From: JBBRSC01 sp038245795
GTDB lineage: Bacteria > Actinomycetota > Acidimicrobiia > Acidimicrobiales > Microtrichaceae
Length of the DNA: 13,825 nt
Assembly (NCBI GenBank): GCA_038245795.1
Contig: JBBRSC010000067.1
Location: 1-13,825 of the forward strand
Reading direction: 5' to 3'
Part shown: in pieces, positions 6,724 to 12,431 of the stretch
Layout: every line of letters starts with the position of its first letter
How positions within the stretch are numbered: the stretch's first letter is position 1
Program-made: the position numbers and the translations under genes
The notes under the pieces: generated by a model
Seen by the model: only the letters and a program-made list of their open reading frames with translations
What the model was told of the DNA's origin: nothing
The model's database searches: none

Positions 6724-6896
6724 ACTCGTCAATGAGTCAAGACATCGCCGCTGGTTGCTGCTCGCTCCTTCGCAATTGGTTGGAACGCACGTCTTTGTTC
6801 GTCGACTCGCTCGAGGGCTCAGATCTGTTCGCTGATTGCGCCGATGACGACGGAGCCGGTGGCGAACCCGACTCGCGTCGCCACTTCGTGTGTTGA
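6720..6896 (+). CDS. Small ORF, 58 aa, between methyltransferase and MTHFR-like gene
   Basis: ATG at 6720 overlaps the methyltransferase stop (ATGA), and the TGA at 6894-6896 overlaps the GTG start (6890) of the next gene by 7 nt. The product has a helical first half (SLLRNWLERTSLFVDSLEG), four Cys (13, 14, 40 and the C-terminal 58) and an acidic Gly-rich tail. GC at third positions is about 67%, compatible with coding but not decisive. I do not recognise it. It could be a metal- or cofactor-handling partner, or simply a leader that couples translation of the two enzymes. The overlap on both sides is the main argument that it is real. Confidence 0.5.
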   Translation: MNSSMSQDIAAGCCSLLRNWLERTSLFVDSLEGSDLFADCADDDGAGGEPDSRRHFVC

Positions 6897-7939
6897 GCGA
6901 TAAGTTGCCCCAACGGCGAGTGTCGGAGTGCCCGAAGCAGATGTCGTTCGGACCTTGTGGCGGGGCGTCCGAACGGTTCGGGTGCGAGGTGGATGGCAGG
7001 GTCTGTCCATTTGTGGGCTCGCCAGTTCGATGGAGCGGACCCCTGTGCTTGCCGGCCGCACTTCTGCTTCCGGAGGTCATCGTCGACGTTCGATTGCCAC
7101 GGTGGTTCCGGGGAGACGCGCCGTCGTTGTGGGATTCGTTTGCGGCGTCATTGGATGGTTCGGCCGCCCTGCTCGGCGAGCATGCCGACAACGAGGCCGT
7201 CGACAACGAGGCTGTCGCTCCCGATACCGGGCGAGCTGACGCCAGCAACGCGATTGGTCGATTGGCTGGCTCAGATGTTCGCACGCTGGTGACCATCACT
7301 GGACGCGGCAGAACACTGAGCACCGCGGTCGGCGCGGCGGACGCGGCGATCGCTGCCGGCGCAGTCGCAATCCACTGCGTCACCGGCGACCACCCCCGTG
7401 GCGTCTCGGCGAGCGGACCTGATTGGTTCGGAACGGAATCGTTGCTGATGGTGTCCACGTTGGCTGGTCGTGGTGTCCCGACGACGGTCGCAGAATCTCC
7501 AGCCAGTGACGGTCGCCGCACCGAACGACTCCTCGACAAACAAATCGCTGGGGCCGCAGCCTGCATCCTGAACCACAGCGGGGACTCGGAGGACCTGATC
7601 GACTTCGCTCAACGCGCACGAGATGACGGTGTCGTCCTTCCCCTCTTTGCACCAATACCGTTCGTTGCCGACGCCCAGACAGCTGAATCGCTCGAGAACT
7701 TTCCGGGACTTCGACTTCCAAGCGGCTACACAGAGCACATTCGGTCGGCGTCCGACCCTGAACACGTCGGCTTGCGTCTGGCGATGGAGATGGCCGCGAC
7801 GCTGTCGGCCAGCGGGCTGTTCGCCGGTTGCAATCTCTCCGGCGGCTCTCGCCACGAGAGCCCTGCTCGGAGGGTCGAGTTGACCCGCGAGTTCGCTGCC
7901 GGTGTGGGCAGCGTCTGGCGGCGCCTCAGTGCATGTTGA
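6890..7939 (+). CDS. Methylenetetrahydrofolate-reductase-like protein with N-terminal four-Cys zinc domain
   Basis: The 349-residue product starts at GTG 6890, the first possible start after an in-frame stop at 6845. Residues 14-41 carry CPKQMSFGPCGG, CEV and CPF (C14, C23, C32, C39), the signature of the domain annotated as MTHFR C-terminal (MetV-type zinc domain). A TIM-barrel part related to MetF follows: DVRTLVTITGRGRT, AIHCVTGDHPRGV (about 158-170), then LLDKQIAGAAACILNHSGDS and PLFAPIPFVAD. MTHFR enzymes reduce methylene-tetrahydrofolate using FAD; the flavin-site context here is incomplete, so activity is uncertain. The domain order is reversed relative to the domain's name. A 15-bp tandem duplication (7187-7216) encodes DNEAVDNEAV. 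It overlaps the upstream small ORF, and its last 14 bp overlap arsC tail to tail. Confidence 0.78.
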   Translation: MLSDKLPQRRVSECPKQMSFGPCGGASERFGCEVDGRVCPFVGSPVRWSGPLCLPAALLLPEVIVDVRLPRWFRGDAPSLWDSFAASLDGSAALLGEHADNEAVDNEAVAPDTGRADASNAIGRLAGSDVRTLVTITGRGRTLSTAVGAADAAIAAGAVAIHCVTGDHPRGVSASGPDWFGTESLLMVSTLAGRGVPTTVAESPASDGRRTERLLDKQIAGAAACILNHSGDSEDLIDFAQRARDDGVVLPLFAPIPFVADAQTAESLENFPGLRLPSGYTEHIRSASDPEHVGLRLAMEMAATLSASGLFAGCNLSGGSRHESPARRVELTREFAAGVGSVWRRLSAC

Positions 7940-8327
7940 AGGTGACGAGCTCGGCGAGGAGTTCGCGGACGCGACGATCGATCTCGTCGCGAATCGGGCG
8001 CACGGCCTCGACTCCTTTGCCCGCGGGGTCCTCGAGCGCCCAATCCAGGTACCGCTTGCCCGGATAGCACGGACAGGTGTCGCCGCACCCCATCGTGATG
8101 ACGACATCGGATGCGTCGACCGCAACATCCTCCAGCCGCTTGGGAACGGCTCCGTTGGCGTGCAGATCGATGCCCACTTCGGCCATTGCCTCGACAACAG
8201 CGGAGTTGATGGTGTCAGCCGGTGCCGTTCCGGCCGAGCGCACAACCACTTGGTCGCCGCCGTAGTGAGCGAGCAACGCCGCTGCCATCTGCGAACGTCC
8301 CGCGTTGTGAACACACACGAACAGCAC
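7926..8327 (-). CDS. arsC: Arsenate reductase, LMW-phosphatase type
   Basis: The domain spans about 133 residues from GTG 8327. The P-loop is CVHNAGRS (C5-x5-R11), the nucleophile site for arsenate; VRSAGT and DVVITMGCGDTCPCYPGKRYLDWALEDP follow, with redox Cys candidates C81, C85 and C87. It reduces As(V) to As(III), using thioredoxin or mycothiol in relatives. The start is a problem. There is no ATG, GTG or TTG between 8327 and well inside the aquaporin gene, GTG 8327 has no Shine-Dalgarno, and the frame stays open upstream through a repetitive Asp/Asn/His linker to CTG 8411, which overlaps the aquaporin stop. The gene is therefore probably the C-terminal half of an aquaporin-ArsC fusion, or starts at a non-standard codon. 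Confidence 0.88.
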   Translation of the reverse strand: MLFVCVHNAGRSQMAAALLAHYGGDQVVVRSAGTAPADTINSAVVEAMAEVGIDLHANGAVPKRLEDVAVDASDVVITMGCGDTCPCYPGKRYLDWALEDPAGKGVEAVRPIRDEIDRRVRELLAELVTFNMH

Positions 8328-8360
8328 CTCGGGTAGGTGGCCCGGCCCGGAATGGTCGGA

Positions 8361-8405
8361 GTCGGCGTGGTTGTTGTCGGTGCTGTTGTTGTCGGCGTGG
8401 TTGTC
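8361..8405. repeat. Three 15-bp tandem repeats in the aquaporin-ArsC linker
   Basis: Units at 8361-8375, 8376-8390 and 8391-8405 share the pattern GTCGGYGYKGTTGTY. Read leftward in the arsC frame they encode DNHA, DNNST and DNNHA, a polar Asp/Asn/His repeat. A unit length divisible by three suggests the stretch is translated as a flexible linker rather than being an untranslated spacer. Confidence 0.7.
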
Positions 8406-8407
8406 GG

Positions 8408-9172
8408 TCAGGTGGGGATCTCCGAGCTGGGATAGAGGAATCGAATGAGCACGTACGCGATTGCAGTGCCGAGCAATTGCATGACGATGAACATCGGCGC
8501 GGAGGACGGCTTGATGCCCGCGAACGTGTCGGACAACATCCGGGCAACCGTCACAGCGGGATTCGCGAAACTCGTCGACGACGTGAACCAGTAGGCGCCG
8601 CCGATCCACGCACCGACGGCGAACGGAACGGCCGATCCTCGCCCGGTGCGTACGCAGCCGTGGATGACCAACAACAGCCCCATGGTGGCGACCACCTCGG
8701 ACAGCCACAGCGCCCCCGATGATCGTTGTTTGGTGGCGAGGTTCACGGCGTCGAGTTCGAACATCACGTTGGCGATGACGGTGCCGATACACCCGCCGAT
8801 GGTCTGGGCAATCACGTAGAGCATCGCGTCCCGGCTACTGAGTCCTCCAAAAAGACGATCAATGATCGTGACCGCCGGGTTGAAGTGCGCGCCCGACACC
8901 GCCCCGAACATGAGGATCAGTCCCACCAGTGCCCCGGCCGTCGCCGCGGCATTCTCGAGGAGCTGCAAGCCCACGTCGGAGGGCGACAACCGACTGGCCA
9001 TGATGCCCGAGCCGACGACCGCGATGATCAAGAGGCAGGTGCCGAGGGCCTCAGCGACGAGGCGGCGGCCGAGGCCGATCCCCAAGACGCCGGTGCCGGT
9101 CTCGGGTTCCGCTGCGAGGTCGATCGACATGAGGGGGGGGTGGTCGTTCATGGAAACGTTCGAGTCCGCCAT
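8408..9172 (-). CDS. aqpS: Aquaporin/aquaglyceroporin of the arsenic operon
   Basis: This is a 254-residue MIP-family channel with about six membrane helices and both half-helix motifs, SGAHFNPAVT (NPA at 98-100) and TSFANPAVTVAR (NPA at 204-206). In ars operons such channels (AqpS) let arsenite made by ArsC leave the cell down its gradient, replacing an ArsB/Acr3 pump; none of those is in the window. ATG 9172 overlaps the arsR stop as TGATG, indicating coupled translation. An internal ATG at 9130 follows a run of eight C's (9133-9140 on the plus strand) and is an alternative start. The TGA stop (8408-8410) comes just after a C-run and may mark a one-base shift that severed a fusion with ArsC. 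Confidence 0.9.
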   Translation of the reverse strand: MADSNVSMNDHPPLMSIDLAAEPETGTGVLGIGLGRRLVAEALGTCLLIIAVVGSGIMASRLSPSDVGLQLLENAAATAGALVGLILMFGAVSGAHFNPAVTIIDRLFGGLSSRDAMLYVIAQTIGGCIGTVIANVMFELDAVNLATKQRSSGALWLSEVVATMGLLLVIHGCVRTGRGSAVPFAVGAWIGGAYWFTSSTSFANPAVTVARMLSDTFAGIKPSSAPMFIVMQLLGTAIAYVLIRFLYPSSEIPT

Positions 9173-9525
9173 CAATCCGCGAGCGCGTGGCGGAGCGCCT
9201 GGCGCGCCGCCGGCTCGGCCCGCCAATACACCCATCGGCCACGCTTCTCACCGGTGATCAGTCCGGCATCGGCGAGTGCCTTCGTGTGATGACTCACCGT
9301 TGGCTGCGAACGTTTGAGGAGCGGCATCAGTTCGCACGAGCAGATCTCGTCGGCCGAGGCGACCAGGCTGTACAGCCGCAGTCGGATCGGGTCACCAAGC
9401 GCAGCGAACGCCGTCGCCAAGTCGACTGATTCGGCGGGGGAGAGCGGCTCGAGCAGGCTCGGCCCGCAGCAGCCACCATCATCGGGCGGGTGGACGCCGG
9501 TACGGGTGCGCTGTGTTGTGGTCAC
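9172..9525 (-). CDS. arsR: ArsR-family arsenite-responsive repressor
   Basis: The 117-residue winged-helix protein starts at GTG 9525, chosen because GGAGA lies about 5 nt upstream; the frame is open further back but that would translate the operator region. The DNA-binding helix is RSQPTVSHHTKALADAGL and the wing is GEKRGRWVYWR. Candidate As(III) ligands are C62 and C64 in EICSCELMP, plus an N-terminal Cys pair (C19, C20 in GGCCGPS), a pattern seen in actinobacterial ArsR proteins. It heads the leftward arsR-aquaporin-arsC operon and is divergent from arsI, so it likely represses both directions. Confidence 0.92.
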   Translation of the reverse strand: MTTTQRTRTGVHPPDDGGCCGPSLLEPLSPAESVDLATAFAALGDPIRLRLYSLVASADEICSCELMPLLKRSQPTVSHHTKALADAGLITGEKRGRWVYWRAEPAARQALRHALAD

Positions 9526-9535
9526 GGGATTCTCC

Positions 9536-9615
9536 GATACATTGACATCTGTCGATACATTCGCGATGATCGATCCATCGCCATTGATCGATCCATCGAT
9601 GTCGATCAATGTATA
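9536..9615. promoter_or_regulatory. Divergent arsR/arsI operator region with repeated ATACATT half-sites
   Basis: The 104-bp gap is unusually AT-rich for this window and full of symmetry. GATACATT occurs twice 18 bp apart (9536-9543, 9554-9561). A 10-bp perfect inverted repeat, CATTGATCGA and TCGATCAATG, with a 10-bp spacer spans 9582-9611 and runs on into GTATAC. GATCGATCCATCG is directly repeated (9569-9581, 9587-9598 with one base short). The outer ATACATTGA (9537-9545) pairs with TCAATGTAT (9605-9613). This is what a multi-site ArsR operator would look like. Exact binding sites and promoters are inferred. Confidence 0.6.
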
Positions 9616-9629
9616 CAAGGAGCCTCCCG

Positions 9630-10016
9630 ATGTCACGTGTGCAACTCGCCCTCAACGTGTCCGACCTCGATGCAGCGATCGACTTCTACTCGAAGCTCTT
9701 CGGCGCTGAGCCAGCCAAGCGTCGCCCCGGCTACGCCAACTTCGCCATCGCCGAGCCGCCCCTGAAGCTCGTCCTCATCGAAGGCGCCGGTGATCCCGGC
9801 ACGATCAACCACCTCGGTGTCGAGGTCGAGTCGACCGACGAGGTCACCGCCGCCACTACCCGCCTGAGTGGCGAAGGCTTGGCTTGCGCCGTCGAGGAGG
9901 AAGTGTCGTGTTGCTTCGCCGTGCAGGACAAAGTGTGGGTGGATGCTCCGGACGGGGAGCCATGGGAGATCTACACCGTGCTCGCCGACGCGGAGATGCC
10001 TGCCAACTGCTGCTGA
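9630..10016 (+). CDS. arsI: ArsI/CadI-type vicinal-oxygen-chelate dioxygenase (organoarsenical C-As lyase)
   Basis: The 128-residue VOC/glyoxalase-fold protein starts at ATG 9630 with AAGGAG 7 nt upstream. ArsI enzymes use Fe(II) and O2 to cleave the carbon-arsenic bond of trivalent methyl- or aryl-arsenicals. The expected metal ligands are in place: Q5 (RVQLALNVSDL), H61 (INHLGVEVES) and E113 (PWEIYTVLAD). The Cys pair that binds trivalent arsenic in known ArsI is present at C94-C95 (SCCFAVQDKVWVDAP). It also ends in NCC, giving a second Cys pair. The start of the frame could extend to 9609, but that lies in the operator. It is divergent from arsR and probably arsenic-induced. A Cd-induced CadI role is the alternative. 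Confidence 0.87.
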   Translation: MSRVQLALNVSDLDAAIDFYSKLFGAEPAKRRPGYANFAIAEPPLKLVLIEGAGDPGTINHLGVEVESTDEVTAATTRLSGEGLACAVEEEVSCCFAVQDKVWVDAPDGEPWEIYTVLADAEMPANCC

Positions 10017-10083
10017 GTTGACTGCGTCGCGACCTGATCGCGCCGCCGGGAGTAGAATCAGATCCGCAGGCGTTGTATCCGTC

Positions 10084-11358
10084 ATGGAGTTTCCGAGGCC
10101 TCGTGTCGTGATCGTAGGTGCCGGGTTCGGTGGCCTCGAAGCAACCAAGGCCCTCGCCGACGTCGCAGCTGACGTGGTGCTGGTGGACTCTCGCAATCAT
10201 CACACCTTCCAACCGCTCCTCTATCAGGTGGCGACAGCTGGTCTGGACGGCGACGACATCTGCCATCCGGTGCGAGCCATCGTCTCCCGACAGGCGAACG
10301 CGGATGTTCGTTTGGGATCGGTCTCGTCAGTGGACCTCGACGCCCGAGAACTTCACCTCGCCACCGGCGGGTCGATTGCGTACGACCACTTGGTCATGGC
10401 TGCCGGGGCGGTGACGAACGACTTCGGGATACCGGGAGTGGCCGCCAACGCGTTCGGGATGAAGTGCCTCGAGGATGCCATGGCCATCCGAAATCACGTC
10501 CTCTTACGATTCGAGGCCGTTGCAGCTGACGCAACAGCGATGGACCGGGGTGAGCTGACCTTTGTCATTGCAGGAGGTGGACCAACCGGCGTCGAACTCG
10601 CTGGCGGTCTGGTCGAGTTGTTCGACCGTGTGCTGGTCCGTGACTTTCCCCACGTCGATGTCGGGCGGGCCCGTGTCGTGCTGATCGAAGCGACCGACCG
10701 GCTGCTCGGAACGTTTCATCTTAAGCTGTCCAAGTCCGCGCGGGCCACGCTGGAACGCCGAGGTGTCGAGGTGATCCTCGGTGTGGGCGTCGCTGAGGCC
10801 AGCCCGAGTTGGGTCCGTCTCACCGATGGCCGGGAGATACCGACCTCGACCCTGATCTGGGCAGCGGGCGTGAAAGCAAACCCGCTGAGCGCAACGCTGG
10901 GCGTGGAACTCACCAAGGGCGCACGGGTCATCGTCCGCGACGATCTCTCGGTGCCCGGTCATCCCGAAGTGTTCGTGATTGGGGACCTGGCGGCGACTCG
11001 TGGCTGCGACGACGGCCTCCTCGGGCAGGTGGCGTCGGTGGCCATCCAAGGGGGTCGTCACGCTGGAGAGCAGATCAAAGCCCAACTCCGCGGCGACGAA
11101 ACCCGCCCCTTCCGTTACACCGATAAGGGCTCCATGGCGACAATCGGACGTCACGAAGCAGTCGCGGAGCTCCCTGGCGGCATTCGGGTGACCGGCGTGG
11201 TCGGATGGGTGTCATGGCTGGCGTTACACCTGGTGATGCTGGTGGGCTTCAGGAATCGCGCCAATGTGCTGGTGAACTGGGCGTGGAACTACGTCACCTA
11301 TGACCGTGCCAGCCGAATCATCTCGGGGCCTGGCTCCGGTATCAGAGCCGGTGGCTGA
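10084..11358 (+). CDS. ndh: Type II NADH dehydrogenase (FAD-dependent)
   Basis: The 424-residue flavoprotein has an N-terminal FAD-binding motif, VVIVGAGFGGLEA (about 8-20), then HHTFQPLLYQVATAGL, typical of NDH-2. A second Rossmann motif for NADH is at FVIAGGGPTGVELAG (about 160-174), and EVFVIGDLAA binds the FAD pyrophosphate/ribose side. The C-terminal WLALHLVMLVGFRNRANVLV with NWAWNYVTYDR is the amphipathic membrane anchor of the family. It oxidises NADH and reduces quinone without pumping protons. The ATG at 10084 is placed just before the FAD motif; the frame is open upstream into arsI but that part is not protein-like. TAGAAT at 10053-10058 could be a -10 box. It lies 67 bp after arsI and may be co-transcribed. 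Confidence 0.92.
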   Translation: MEFPRPRVVIVGAGFGGLEATKALADVAADVVLVDSRNHHTFQPLLYQVATAGLDGDDICHPVRAIVSRQANADVRLGSVSSVDLDARELHLATGGSIAYDHLVMAAGAVTNDFGIPGVAANAFGMKCLEDAMAIRNHVLLRFEAVAADATAMDRGELTFVIAGGGPTGVELAGGLVELFDRVLVRDFPHVDVGRARVVLIEATDRLLGTFHLKLSKSARATLERRGVEVILGVGVAEASPSWVRLTDGREIPTSTLIWAAGVKANPLSATLGVELTKGARVIVRDDLSVPGHPEVFVIGDLAATRGCDDGLLGQVASVAIQGGRHAGEQIKAQLRGDETRPFRYTDKGSMATIGRHEAVAELPGGIRVTGVVGWVSWLALHLVMLVGFRNRANVLVNWAWNYVTYDRASRIISGPGSGIRAGG

Positions 11359-11395
11359 CCACGAGGCCAGCCGTTTCAACGATTGAGCGCGTGCG

Positions 11396-12331
11396 CTACG
11401 GCTGCCCGACGTAGAGGGCGATCTTGCCCTTGGCCCGCCCGGTCTCACTCAGCGCGTGAGCGCTCGTGATGTCGGCGAGGGAGAACTCGGCCCCGACGAT
11501 GGGACGCACCTGGCCGCGGTCGACCAGTGCGGCCAGTTCGTTCAACGCTACGGCGTTCGGTTGAACGAACAGGAACGTACCTCGCACCCCGTGTTGCTCT
11601 GCGACGTCCTCCGATGGCGGTTGCGTGATCGACACCAGGATGCCGTTCGGGTTCATCGTGGCCCACGAGTTGTCCTGTGTGGTGCCGCCGATCGTGTCGA
11701 AGACCATGTCGATGTTCTTCGCGACGTCCTGGAACCTTTGGCTTCGGTAGTCGATGAACTCGTCGGTGCCGAGCGACTCAACTAACCCACGATTGGCCTC
11801 CGACGCCGTACCGACCACATATGCCCCGCGGCTCTTGGCGATCTGAACCGCCAGTGAACCAACGCCACCCGCGGCGGCGTGGATGAGGACGCGTTGCCCC
11901 TCAGCGACCTCGCCGAGCGTGACGATTGCATCCCATGCCGTGATTCCTGCGAGCGGCAGGACGCCAGCTTCGATGTGGGAGATCGTGTTCGGCTTGACCG
12001 CGACCTCGCTGGCTCGGATCGCGACCAGCTCCGCATACGGTCCCGGGCGCGCTATGTCGGGGCGGGAGTAGACGCTGTCACCAACCTTGAAGCCGGATAC
12101 CGACTTGCCGACCTCCTCGATCACGCCCGACACGTCCCAGCCCGGGATGAACGGCATGGGAAGTGGCAGCGCCTCCTTCATATGACCGGCACGGATCTTC
12201 CAGTCGACGGGGTTGACGGAGGAACCGATCACCCGGATGAGCAGATCGTCCTCGTTCAGGATCGGGTCGGGAGCGTCGCCGTAACGGAGGACATCCGCAT
12301 CGCCGTACTCATGGATCTGTACTGCTTTCAT
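11396..12331 (-). CDS. Zinc-free MDR-family NAD(P)H:quinone/alkene oxidoreductase
   Basis: The 311-residue medium-chain dehydrogenase/reductase starts at ATG 12331, with GAGG 6 nt upstream; ATG 12349 is a poorer option. The N-terminal GroES-like domain (MKAVQIHEYGDADVLRYGD, SSVNPVDWKIRAGH, PGWDVSGVIEEVG, FKVGDSVY) lacks zinc-binding Cys/His. The nucleotide-binding domain carries LIHAAAGGVGSLAVQIAKSRGA, with AAAGGVG replacing the classical GxGxxG, as in the quinone-oxidoreductase subfamily. It reduces quinones or activated double bonds with NADPH. It lies 100 bp downstream of the ABC exporter on the same strand, so co-transcription is possible but not shown, and it converges on ndh across 37 bp. 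Confidence 0.9.
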   Translation of the reverse strand: MKAVQIHEYGDADVLRYGDAPDPILNEDDLLIRVIGSSVNPVDWKIRAGHMKEALPLPMPFIPGWDVSGVIEEVGKSVSGFKVGDSVYSRPDIARPGPYAELVAIRASEVAVKPNTISHIEAGVLPLAGITAWDAIVTLGEVAEGQRVLIHAAAGGVGSLAVQIAKSRGAYVVGTASEANRGLVESLGTDEFIDYRSQRFQDVAKNIDMVFDTIGGTTQDNSWATMNPNGILVSITQPPSEDVAEQHGVRGTFLFVQPNAVALNELAALVDRGQVRPIVGAEFSLADITSAHALSETGRAKGKIALYVGQP

Positions 12332-12431
12332 ATCGGCCTCGCTCTGCATCAGTTCCAGTAGTTGTCGTTCCCGCACCACTACCCCGATCCATGTGGGTTC
12401 ACACCCCACGACCATCTGGGCGATGCAGCTG

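Noticed and set aside
8361..8405. Short tandem repeats as a CRISPR-like array
   Set aside because: Units are 15 bp, contiguous and without spacers, and read as a protein linker in the arsC frame.
7926..8792. ArsC with a 155-residue N-terminal extension from ATG 8792
   Set aside because: The extension is antisense-like His/Arg-rich sequence inside the aquaporin coding region on the same strand in another frame; only the part after the aquaporin stop is plausible protein.
9868..10083. NADH dehydrogenase starting at 9868 inside arsI
   Set aside because: The extra 72 residues overlap arsI in another frame and precede the FAD motif without any family similarity; ATG 10084 sits at the normal N-terminus.
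11359..11395. Terminator between ndh and the oxidoreductase
   Set aside because: Only a 5-bp stem (GGCTG/CAGCC) with a long loop and no T-run could be found.
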